From Gp6-AA40 sp035492455 (GTDB taxonomy: Bacteria > Acidobacteriota > Vicinamibacteria > Vicinamibacterales > UBA2999): 64,000 bases of DNA. Numbering within the stretch: the stretch's first letter is position 1; every line of letters starts with the position of its first letter. The DNA lies in NCBI GenBank assembly GCA_035492455.1, contig DATJJE010000050.1:69025-133024 (forward strand), in the 5' to 3' direction. Shown here piece after piece: positions 40,995 through 48,645 of the stretch. The position numbers and the translations under genes are program-made. Under the pieces are notes generated by a model that worked only from the letters and a program-made list of their open reading frames with translations, had not been told where the DNA came from and did not search any database.

Positions 40995-42356
40995 GTGGCG
41001 TTGAAAACGTTCGGCACGATGGGCGTGGATTGGGAGCAGCGGGTCGACTACGACCGGCTGCGGCGCGAGCGCCTCGCACGTATCAAAGACCTGCTCGGCA
41101 AGTCGTCGATGGGCGCGTTGCTCTGCTTCGACATGAACAACGTGCGCTACATCACCTCGACCCACATCGGCACGTGGGCGCAGGACAAGAACAGCCGCTT
41201 CACGCTGCTGCCGCAGAACGACGAGCCGATTCTCTGGGATTTCGGCTCCGCGGCACGGCATCACCAGCTGCATTGCCCCTGGCTCGGCGAGCGCTCGCGC
41301 GCCGGCATTCCCTCGATGCGCGGCGCCATGACACCCGAGATGGGACGTGCCGAAGACGTGGCGAAGAAGATTCGCATCGAGCTGGAGAAGCGGGGGCTGC
41401 AGAAGGAACCGCTTGGCGTCGACATCATCGAGCCCGATGTGATGATTGCGCTGCAGCGCGAGGGTATCTCGATCGTCAACGGCCACGCCCTGATGTGCGA
41501 GGCGCGCGAGATCAAGACCGAAGACGAAATCACGCTGCTCAATATGTCCGCGATGATGGTGGATGCCGCCTACTACGACCTCTACAAGGCGATGAAGCCG
41601 GGGATGCGCGAGAACGAAGCGGTCGCGCTGGTTGCCGAGCGCCTCTACGACATGGGCTCCGAATACGTGGAAGGCGTCAACGCCATCTCGGGTGAGCGCT
41701 GCAGTCCGCATCCGCATTTGTTTTCCGACCGGGCGCTTCGGCCGGGCGACCCCGTCTACTACGACATCCTTCATTCCTACATGGGCTATCGCACCTGCTA
41801 TTACCGGACGTTCGCCGTCGGCTCCGCGCCACGCGCACTCGTCGACGCATACAAACGGTGCCGCGATTATCTCGACGCGTCGATCGAGCTGATTCGACCT
41901 GGCCGGCTCACGTCAGAGGTCGCGTCGGTGTGGCCGAAGGCCCAGGAGTTCGGGTTCCCGAACGAGGAGGCGGCGTTTGCGCTGCAGATGGGACACGGTA
42001 TCGGGCTCGCGATATGGGAGCGGCCGATGATCAGCCGTCTCGTTTCGCTGGATCATCCACATGAGATCAAGCCTGGGATGGTCTTTGCGCTGGAAACGTT
42101 CTGGCCGTCGACCGATGGCTGGAGCGCGGCGCGCATTGAAGAAGAAATCGTGGTGACGAAGACCGGCCATGAAGTGATCACGCGCTTCCCGGCGGAGCAG
42201 CTGCTGGTTGCAGGCGCGCCGTTCGTCACCGTTGACGGGACGCTGCCGATCATCCGCGAGACGGAGCAGCCACCGAATCCGCAGGTGGTGGAGATGATTG
42301 CGAACGCCGCGCGCGCTGAAGCCGACGCCGGCGAAAAGGTGGGTGCGAGCAGCTAG
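40995..42356 (+). CDS. M24-family (Xaa-Pro aminopeptidase/creatinase fold) protein with altered metal site
   Basis: A 453-residue pita-bread-fold protein. The N-terminal domain is typical, and residues ~180-430 form the catalytic-type domain: CEAREIKTEDEITLLN, DPVYYDILHSYMGYRTCYYRTF, MGHGIGLAIWERP (His), ALETFW (Glu), and ARIEEEIVVTKTG (Glu). The dinuclear site normally uses Asp-x10-Asp. Here the second Asp position is Cys (YRTCYYRTF), so one ligand is lost. Possible roles: a mononuclear or metal-free hydrolase, a creatinase-like or DddP-like lyase. It starts with GTG behind GGAGG within the oxoacid dehydrogenase cluster, whose substrate processing it may serve. Confidence 0.82.
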   Translation: MALKTFGTMGVDWEQRVDYDRLRRERLARIKDLLGKSSMGALLCFDMNNVRYITSTHIGTWAQDKNSRFTLLPQNDEPILWDFGSAARHHQLHCPWLGERSRAGIPSMRGAMTPEMGRAEDVAKKIRIELEKRGLQKEPLGVDIIEPDVMIALQREGISIVNGHALMCEAREIKTEDEITLLNMSAMMVDAAYYDLYKAMKPGMRENEAVALVAERLYDMGSEYVEGVNAISGERCSPHPHLFSDRALRPGDPVYYDILHSYMGYRTCYYRTFAVGSAPRALVDAYKRCRDYLDASIELIRPGRLTSEVASVWPKAQEFGFPNEEAAFALQMGHGIGLAIWERPMISRLVSLDHPHEIKPGMVFALETFWPSTDGWSAARIEEEIVVTKTGHEVITRFPAEQLLVAGAPFVTVDGTLPIIRETEQPPNPQVVEMIANAARAEADAGEKVGASS

Positions 42357-43550
42357 ATGGCCGTCAGCGTGGTGATGCCTGCGCTGGAGATGGCGCAGGA
42401 GACCGGCAAGCTCATTTCGTGGCTGAAGAAGGAAGGCGAAGCGGTCCGCAAGGGCGAGATGCTGCTGGAGGTCGAGACCGACAAGGCTGTCGTCGAAGTG
42501 GAAGCGGCGGCAGATGGCATTCTCGCCGCCGTTACGGCGAAACCTGGCGACGTCGTCCATGTCGGCCACACCATCGCGTGGCTTGTGCAGCCGGGCGAAG
42601 CGCCACCCGCTGCGGTCCCTCCGGCTGTCGCATCGGTCGTGACCGCGCGTAGGGGCGTCGAGGCGGACCTTCAGACCCCCTCTGCCGCGACCCGCGGCGC
42701 ACCGCGCATTTCCCCGAAGGCGCGCCGTCTCGCACAGGAGAAAAACGTCGACATCAGCCGCCTGACCGGCTCCGGCCCCGGCGGCGAGGTTCTCGCCGAC
42801 GATGTTCTTGCGGCGGTGGAGCGGCTGAAGCCGGCCCCTACAGCGGAGCACGGATTCGTCCGTGAGTCGCCCAACGAAGGGGGTCGAACCCCCTCAATAG
42901 GTCGGCTCATGGCGGAGCGGACGACACAGAGCTGGACGACCGTTCCGCACTTTTTCGTCACGCGCGAGATGGATGCCGGTGGCCTGAACGAGGCGCGCGC
43001 CCGGCTGCTGCCGGCGATCGAGAAATCGCACGGCGTCACGGTCACACACACCGATCTTCTCGTCGCGCTCGTGGCGCGCACGTTGGTGAAACATCCTCGC
43101 CTCAACGCCAGCTGGGAACCGCAGGGGGTAGTCGCGCATCAGGAAGTGAACATCGCGCTGGCGATCGGCGTCGAGAACGCCGTGGTGACCGCTGTGATTC
43201 CGCACGCCGATCGTGCAGCGCCCGGCGACATCGCCGTTCGCCGGCGAGAGCTGACGCAACGTGCGCAGGCGGGACGTCTGCAGCCGGCGGACATCACGGG
43301 CGCGACGTTTACGATCAGCAATCTCGGGATGTTCGGCGTCGACGCCTTCACCGCTATCATCGTGCCGCCGCAGGCCGCCATTCTCGCCGTGGGTGCGATC
43401 GCCGATCGTGTGGTCGCGGTCAACGGTCAGCCAGCCGTCAGACCGATGCTGTCGATGACGCTCTCGTGCGATCATCGCGTCGCGTCCGGCGTGCAGGCCG
43501 CCGAGTTCATGCGCGATCTGGTCAACGCCATCACATCTCCACAGCTCTGA
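42357..43550 (+). CDS. 2-oxoacid dehydrogenase E2 (dihydrolipoyl acyltransferase)
   Basis: A 397-residue E2. The lipoyl domain (residues 1-80) has VETDKAVVEVEAAADG, with the lipoylated Lys in ETDKAV. The peripheral-subunit-binding domain (~120-155) is RISPKARRLAQEKNVD...TGSGPGGEVL. The catalytic acyltransferase domain (~180-397) ends SMTLSCDHRVASGVQAAEF. The catalytic His of DHRxxDG is kept but the following Asp is Ser. The linkers hold palindromic sequence at DNA level. It starts 1 nt after the M24 stop. No E3 gene is present, so dihydrolipoamide dehydrogenase must come from elsewhere. Confidence 0.9.
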   Translation: MAVSVVMPALEMAQETGKLISWLKKEGEAVRKGEMLLEVETDKAVVEVEAAADGILAAVTAKPGDVVHVGHTIAWLVQPGEAPPAAVPPAVASVVTARRGVEADLQTPSAATRGAPRISPKARRLAQEKNVDISRLTGSGPGGEVLADDVLAAVERLKPAPTAEHGFVRESPNEGGRTPSIGRLMAERTTQSWTTVPHFFVTREMDAGGLNEARARLLPAIEKSHGVTVTHTDLLVALVARTLVKHPRLNASWEPQGVVAHQEVNIALAIGVENAVVTAVIPHADRAAPGDIAVRRRELTQRAQAGRLQPADITGATFTISNLGMFGVDAFTAIIVPPQAAILAVGAIADRVVAVNGQPAVRPMLSMTLSCDHRVASGVQAAEFMRDLVNAITSPQL

Positions 43551-43554
43551 ACAG

Positions 43555-44991
43555 ATGCCTGACACATTCAAGAACTTCGTCGCCGGTCAGTGGAAGGATT
43601 CGAACACCGGTCAGACGTTCGAAAACGAGAACCCCGCCAACAAAGGCAGCAACCTCGGATTCTTTCAATCGTCTGGCACGGTGGACATTGACGAGGCAGT
43701 CAGTGCGGCCGAGCTCGCGTTCCGCACCTGGCGCCGCACCGCCGTCGCAGAGCGCCAGCAGTACGTCGCGGAGTTTCTACGGCTGTTGAAGGAATCGCGC
43801 GAGGAGCTGGCGCGCGTCGTCACCCTCGAAAACGGCAAGACCCTCCGTGAATCGCGCGCCGAAGTCGATTCCGCGCTCGTCGAGGGCAACTATCACCTGA
43901 CGCAGGTGTCGGCCTTCTACGGCCACACCGGACCCGGCGCCGGCCGCGACATCACGACATGGGTGCAGTACGAGCCGCTCGGGGTGGTCGGTGTCATCAG
44001 CCCGTGGAACTTTCCGATGAACGTGATGTGCCGCAAGACGCTGCCGGCACTGTTGACAGGGAACACGGTGGTGTTCAAGCCCGCGTCGTTCACGCCATGG
44101 TCGGGGATCTTCATGGCGCGCCTGTTCGAGCGCGCGGGCCTGCCAGCTGGCGTCTTCAACTGCCTCACCGGCCTCGGTTCATCGATCGGCAGCCGGCTCG
44201 TCGAAGATCCGCGTGTTCGCGCCATCTCATTCACTGGATCGACGGCCGTCGGCAAGAAGATCCAGGCGCAGGCCGCGGCTAATCTGACGCGGACGCAGCT
44301 CGAGCTCGGCGGAAAGAACGCGCTGATCGTGATGGCAGACGCCGATGTCGACGCGACGCTCGATGCCGCGGTCACTGCCGGGTTCTCCAACGCGGGTCAG
44401 TGGTGCACGTCGACGAGCCGGATCCTGCTGCAGCGTTCGATCGCCAAGCCATTTCTCGAGAAGCTCGTCGCACGATGCGAGAAGATGAACGTGGGCGATG
44501 GGCTGCACGACGATACGGACATGGGGCCGGTCGCCGGCCCACAGCAGTATCAGGACATTCGAAATGCCATCTGCCGCGCGCAGACGGACGGCGCCCGAAT
44601 GATTGCTGGCGGCGATGCGGCGAAGGCGGAGGGCTACTTCATCCGCCCGACGGTGTTCACCGGTGTGCGCTGCGACATGGAGCTGTTCCGCGAAGAGATC
44701 TTCGGGCCCGTGCTGGCCATCTCTGAATTCGAATCGCTCGATGAGGCGCTGAAGGCGGCAAACGATTCGATCTACGGACTCTCGTCAGCGATCTACACCA
44801 GCGATCTCCGTGCCGCGCGGAAGTACATCGATGGCATCGAGGCCGGTCTCGCGCACGTCAACGTGCACACGGGATATAAGGAGCCGTCGATGCCGTTCGG
44901 GGGCGTGAAGCAGTCAGGTGCAGGACTTCCCGAGAACAGCGAAAGCGGGCTGGAGGCCTTCGTCAACCGGAAGGCGGTTTATCTTCGCTGA
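43555..44991 (+). CDS. Aldehyde dehydrogenase family protein
   Basis: A 478-residue NAD(P)-dependent aldehyde dehydrogenase. Cofactor fold: GVVGVISPWNFPMNVM, FKPASFTPWSG and ISFTGSTAVGKKI. General base Glu in LELGGKNAL, catalytic Cys in NAGQWCTSTSRIL, and C-terminal IFGPVLAISEF and MPFGGVKQSG. It most resembles semialdehyde dehydrogenases (succinate or 2-oxoglutarate semialdehyde type) but the substrate is not certain. The gene begins 4 nt after the E2 stop and closes the E1-E1-M24-E2 operon. It is followed by a repeat-rich convergent gap before the dicarboxylate carrier. Confidence 0.93.
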   Translation: MPDTFKNFVAGQWKDSNTGQTFENENPANKGSNLGFFQSSGTVDIDEAVSAAELAFRTWRRTAVAERQQYVAEFLRLLKESREELARVVTLENGKTLRESRAEVDSALVEGNYHLTQVSAFYGHTGPGAGRDITTWVQYEPLGVVGVISPWNFPMNVMCRKTLPALLTGNTVVFKPASFTPWSGIFMARLFERAGLPAGVFNCLTGLGSSIGSRLVEDPRVRAISFTGSTAVGKKIQAQAAANLTRTQLELGGKNALIVMADADVDATLDAAVTAGFSNAGQWCTSTSRILLQRSIAKPFLEKLVARCEKMNVGDGLHDDTDMGPVAGPQQYQDIRNAICRAQTDGARMIAGGDAAKAEGYFIRPTVFTGVRCDMELFREEIFGPVLAISEFESLDEALKAANDSIYGLSSAIYTSDLRAARKYIDGIEAGLAHVNVHTGYKEPSMPFGGVKQSGAGLPENSESGLEAFVNRKAVYLR

Positions 44992-45017
44992 ACGCTGCAC
45001 GCGGACCCCTGGGTCAA

Positions 45018-45177
45018 GTGCGACGTGCGAGCCGTGCGATTGTGCGACCGTGCGTCCGATAGTGCGGCGTGCGATGGTACGGCGCGTCGGCAAGATCGCC
45101 TTGCATTGTGGCACCATCGCACCTCGCACCTTCGGACGCACCATCGCACCATCGCACCGTCGCCACCATCGCACCCA
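45018..45177. repeat. Degenerate inverted array of GTGCGA / TCGCAC units
   Basis: The left half holds many GTGCG units on the plus strand spaced 7-9 nt (GTGCGAC, GTGCGAG, GTGCGATT, GTGCGACC...). The right half holds CGCACC units spaced mostly 8 nt (CGCACCAT, CGCACCAT, CGCACCGT). The two halves are imperfect reverse complements and can form a large hairpin. It lies between two converging genes and may act as a bidirectional terminator. Confidence 0.75.
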
Positions 45178-45182
45178 TGTGT

Positions 45183-46487
45183 TTACGTTAGCGCCGCGAG
45201 ATTCTTGCGCAGGGTCTCTGCGTCAATCTCGCGTTCCCACCGCGACACGACCACCGTCGCCACACCGTTGCACAGCATGTTGACCGTGGCGCGGCACATG
45301 CTCATGAAGCGATCGAGGCCGAGAATGAGTGCCATCCCGGCCACGGGAATCGACGGAATAACCATCAGCGTGGCGACCAGCGCGATGAACGCCGCGCCCT
45401 GAATGCCGACGGCGCCCTTGTGCGTCAACGCCGCGACGGCAAGCAACGTGAGGTAATTGCCAAACGTGAGCGGCACGCCCGTCGCCTGCGCGACGAAGAC
45501 CGCGGCAAGCGTCATGTAGATGCAGCTCCCATCCGGATTGAAGATGTAGCCCGTCGGCGTGACGAGGCCGACCAGCGCCTTCGAGCATCCCAGATCCTCG
45601 AGCTTGCGCATCAGCGACGGCAGCGCCGGGTCAGACGAGCTGAGAGACAGCGTCAGCACGATCTCCTCGCGGATGTACTTGAGGAACCTGATGATGCTGA
45701 AGCCCGCCATCGCGGCGACCGCACCGAGCACGATGAGCACGAACAGCGCCGAGGTGATCCACAGCGTGACGATCAGCTTCGCCAATGGTCCGAGCGAGCT
45801 TAGGCCGTAGCGTCCGACGGTGAACGCCATCGCGCCGAACGCACCAATCGGGGCGAGCCGCATCAGCATGTTGACGACGCGGAACACCATCTGTGTCAGA
45901 CCGTCGAGCACGTCGGTCACCGGCTTGGCTTTCGGGCCGAGCGAGGCGAGCGCGAACCCGACGAGGAGCGACACGAGGATGACGTTAAGGATGCTGCCGC
46001 CGGCGAAGGCCCCGATCACCGAATTCGGGATGATGTTCACGAGGAAGTCGGTCACCGTCTGCGCCTTCGCCTGACCGGCGTAACCGGCGACGGCCGTCGC
46101 ATCGCCGGCGGTCGGCGTCGCATTGAAGCCTGCGCCCGGCTGCAAGATGGCCCCGACCACAAGGCCGATGATCAGCGCGATGCTGGTCAGCACTTCAAAG
46201 TAGAGAAGCGCCTTGCCGCCGACGCGGCCGACCTTCTTGATACTATCCATGCCGGCAATCCCGGCCGCGACGGTGCAGAAGATCACGAGCGAAATCACCA
46301 TCGTGATCAGCCGGATGAACGCGTCGCCGAACGGACGCATCGCCTGGGCAGTGGTTGGCGCCACATACCCGAGAACAATCGCGAGGGCGACTCCCAGGAG
46401 CACCTGTCCCCACAGGCTCCTGTAGAACGGCTTCCGAGCGGCGGTAGCGGCAGCGGCGGTCGCGGGCTGTGAGATGACTGTGGCCAT
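45183..46487 (-). CDS. dctA: Dicarboxylate/amino acid:cation symporter (DAACS family)
   Basis: A 434-residue carrier with about 8 transmembrane segments. The signature is intact: LSLSSSDPALPSLMRKLE corresponds to the serine-rich reentrant loop HP1, TPTGYIFNPDGSCIYMTLAAVFVAQATGVP to the TM7 NxDG region, and LTHKGAVGIQGAAFIAL to HP2. It imports C4-dicarboxylates or acidic amino acids with Na+ or H+. Ligand choice between DctA and GltP types cannot be fixed from the sequence; the symbol is the closest match. It is divergent from the hydroxyacid dehydrogenase (36 nt) and fits the catabolic island as an import step. Confidence 0.85.
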   Translation of the reverse strand: MATVISQPATAAAATAARKPFYRSLWGQVLLGVALAIVLGYVAPTTAQAMRPFGDAFIRLITMVISLVIFCTVAAGIAGMDSIKKVGRVGGKALLYFEVLTSIALIIGLVVGAILQPGAGFNATPTAGDATAVAGYAGQAKAQTVTDFLVNIIPNSVIGAFAGGSILNVILVSLLVGFALASLGPKAKPVTDVLDGLTQMVFRVVNMLMRLAPIGAFGAMAFTVGRYGLSSLGPLAKLIVTLWITSALFVLIVLGAVAAMAGFSIIRFLKYIREEIVLTLSLSSSDPALPSLMRKLEDLGCSKALVGLVTPTGYIFNPDGSCIYMTLAAVFVAQATGVPLTFGNYLTLLAVAALTHKGAVGIQGAAFIALVATLMVIPSIPVAGMALILGLDRFMSMCRATVNMLCNGVATVVVSRWEREIDAETLRKNLAALT

Positions 46488-46523
46488 GGGGTGCAGATAC
46501 TACCCTTGGAGGATTCTGAGTCA

Positions 46524-47405
46524 ATGGCAAATCTCGGATACATCGGCCTCGGCGCAATGGGCGGCCGGATGGCCGCCCGCCTGCTCGACAAAGGACACGT
46601 CGTCACCGGCTACAACCGCACAAAAGCGAAGGCGCAGTGGCTGATCGACCGCGGGATGAAATGGGGCGACACGCCGCGAACCGTCGCCGAAGCGGCCGAC
46701 GTTATTTTCGTGATGGTGACTGACTCAAAAGCGCTCGACGGCGTTGCCAATGGCCCTGAGGGCTTCATTGCCGGCCTCGGCAGCGGCAAGGTGATCGTCG
46801 ACAGCAGCACGCTCAGTCCTGCGATGAGCCGCGACGTCGCGGAGAAGGTGCGCGCCAGGGGCGCCGACATGGTCGATGCGCCTGTCTCCGGCAGTGTGAC
46901 GACGCTCGAGTCGGGCAAGTTGAGTGTGATGGTTGGCGGGAAGAAGCCGACTTTCGATCGGATCAAACCGATCCTCGACGACATCGGCCCGAAGGTGACG
47001 CACGTCGGAGACAACGGCCTCGCGCTGTCGATCAAGATCGCGCACAACCTGAGCCTCGCCGTGCAGATGCTCGCCTTCAGCGAAGGCGTGCTGCTGGCCG
47101 AGAAGAGTGGCATCTCGCGCGAGGTCGCGGTCGATGTGCTCACGCACAGCGTCATCGGCTCGCCGATGGTGCAGTATCGCGGCCCCTTCGTGCTGCAGCT
47201 GCCCGATGAATCGTGGTTCGACGTCAACATGATGCAGAAGGATCTGCTGCTCGCGCTGGAGATGGGCCGTCGTCTGGACGTGCCGCTGCCGACCACGGCG
47301 ATCACCAACGAATTTCTTACCGCTGCGCGCGGCATGGGACTGGCGAAGTTCGACTTCGCGGTCCTCTTCAAGGTGCTGGCGCAGATGTCGGGCGTCCAGG
47401 CGTGA
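46524..47405 (+). CDS. Beta-hydroxyacid dehydrogenase family protein (GarR/MmsB-like)
   Basis: A 293-residue NAD(P)-dependent oxidoreductase. N-terminal GYIGLGAMGGRMAARLLDKG gives the GxGxxG motif, then the family signature DAPVSGSVTTLESGKLSVMVGG, and KIAHNLSLAVQMLAFSEG with the catalytic Lys position (KIAHNL). The start at ATG 46524 avoids a non-conserved upstream extension. The last codon overlaps the pcaH start (GTGA). It oxidises or reduces a 3-hydroxy acid such as 2-hydroxy-3-oxopropionate or 3-hydroxyisobutyrate. The tight coupling to the protocatechuate genes suggests use of an aromatic-derived intermediate, by inference only. Confidence 0.9.
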   Translation: MANLGYIGLGAMGGRMAARLLDKGHVVTGYNRTKAKAQWLIDRGMKWGDTPRTVAEAADVIFVMVTDSKALDGVANGPEGFIAGLGSGKVIVDSSTLSPAMSRDVAEKVRARGADMVDAPVSGSVTTLESGKLSVMVGGKKPTFDRIKPILDDIGPKVTHVGDNGLALSIKIAHNLSLAVQMLAFSEGVLLAEKSGISREVAVDVLTHSVIGSPMVQYRGPFVLQLPDESWFDVNMMQKDLLLALEMGRRLDVPLPTTAITNEFLTAARGMGLAKFDFAVLFKVLAQMSGVQA

Positions 47406-48124
47406 AGAAGACGGATCACACGGACACGGCGTTTGCTCCGTTCCGGCGCCTGCCGGCGGGTGTGCATCCGCCCGAGGATCCCGCGTATCGCAGCACGCTG
47501 CTGCGACACCCGGTGCAGCCGCTCGTGCAGATTCCGCAGACGATTTCCGAAGTGACCGGTCCTTCGTATCCGTATGATGCAATTGGTCCGGTCAACAACG
47601 ACCTCACGCGGCAGCACACCGGCGCGCCGATCGGCGAGCGGATCATTGTCGAAGGACGCGTACTCGATGAGAACGGACGTCCGATTCCGCGCACGCTCGT
47701 CGAGATCTGGCAGGCGAACGCGTGCGGGCGCTACGCGCACAAGGTGGATCAGCACGACGTGCCGCTCGATCCGAATTTCACGGGAACGGGCCGCGCCATT
47801 ACCGACGAAGAGGGCCGCTATCGCTTCGTGACGATCAAGCCGGGTCACTATCCGTGGGGCAACCACTACAATGCGTGGCGCCCGGCGCACATTCACTTCT
47901 CCGTGCTGGGCCCCGGCTTTCTGACACGTCTCGTCACGCAGATGTACTTCCCCGGTGACCCCCTGTTTCCACTCGATCCGATCTTCAACTCGGTGCGTGA
48001 TCCAGCGGTGCGCGAGCGGATGATCTCGGCGTTCGACATCAACCTCACGGTGCCTGACTGGGCGCTCGGCTTCCGGTGGGACATCGTACTGCGCGGGCGC
48101 GAAGCGACGCCCATGCTGCCGTGA
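47402..48124 (+). CDS. pcaH: Protocatechuate 3,4-dioxygenase beta subunit
   Basis: A 240-residue iron-containing intradiol dioxygenase subunit. It catalyses ortho cleavage of protocatechuate to 3-carboxy-cis,cis-muconate with PcaG. GEVRGRV-like strand IIVEGRVLDENGRPIPRTLVEIWQANACGRYAHK contains the first iron Tyr; YPWGNHYNAWRPAHIHFSVLG holds the second Tyr region and the two His ligands (HIH). GTG start overlaps the preceding stop; the stop overlaps the pcaG start (TGATG). Length and motif order match known PcaH. A role in aromatic ring opening is strong; the exact aromatic may vary. Confidence 0.93.
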   Translation: MKKTDHTDTAFAPFRRLPAGVHPPEDPAYRSTLLRHPVQPLVQIPQTISEVTGPSYPYDAIGPVNNDLTRQHTGAPIGERIIVEGRVLDENGRPIPRTLVEIWQANACGRYAHKVDQHDVPLDPNFTGTGRAITDEEGRYRFVTIKPGHYPWGNHYNAWRPAHIHFSVLGPGFLTRLVTQMYFPGDPLFPLDPIFNSVRDPAVRERMISAFDINLTVPDWALGFRWDIVLRGREATPMLP

Positions 48125-48645
48125 TGTCCGGCCTCACACCCTCACAGACCGTCGGTCCCTACTTCGACATCATGGTTCGGGGCCGCCGCGAGTGCCGCCA
48201 GGTGACCGGCGCGGCTGGCGGCACCCCGATCGTCATCGAAGGACAGGTCTTCGATGGGGCCGGCAACGTCATTCCGGATGCGCTCGTCGAAACGTGGCAG
48301 GCCGATCCACCCTCGGATCCGACGTTCAACGGCTACGGCTGGGCGCACACGCGAGACGATGGCGGCTTTCGCTTCGAAACGATCAAGCCTGGCCGCATCC
48401 CGGCGCCTGACGGCGGCGCGCAGGCGCCGCACATCGCCGTCAGCGTCATGGCACGCGGAATCCTCACGCGGTTTATCACGCGCATTTACTTCGAGGATGA
48501 AGCGAGCAACGCGGACGATCCAGTGCTCGCGATGGTCCCGCGCGAGCGACGCGATACGTTGATTGCACGACGGATCGGTGAGGGCCAATACCGGTTCAAC
48601 CTGGTGATGCAGGGCGCCGGCGAGACCGTCTTCTTCGATGTCTGA
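48124..48645 (+). CDS. pcaG: Protocatechuate 3,4-dioxygenase alpha subunit
   Basis: A 173-residue partner of PcaH. It starts LTPSQTVGPYFDIMV, a hallmark of the alpha subunit, and continues VIEGQVFDGAGNVIPDALVETWQAD, then GGFRFETIKPGR and APHIAVSVMARGILTRFITRIYF. It does not bind the iron itself. It overlaps both neighbours by a few nt (with pcaH by 1 nt, with pcaB by 8 nt), so the operon is fully coupled. The subunit order H-G is standard. Confidence 0.93.
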   Translation: MSGLTPSQTVGPYFDIMVRGRRECRQVTGAAGGTPIVIEGQVFDGAGNVIPDALVETWQADPPSDPTFNGYGWAHTRDDGGFRFETIKPGRIPAPDGGAQAPHIAVSVMARGILTRFITRIYFEDEASNADDPVLAMVPRERRDTLIARRIGEGQYRFNLVMQGAGETVFFDV

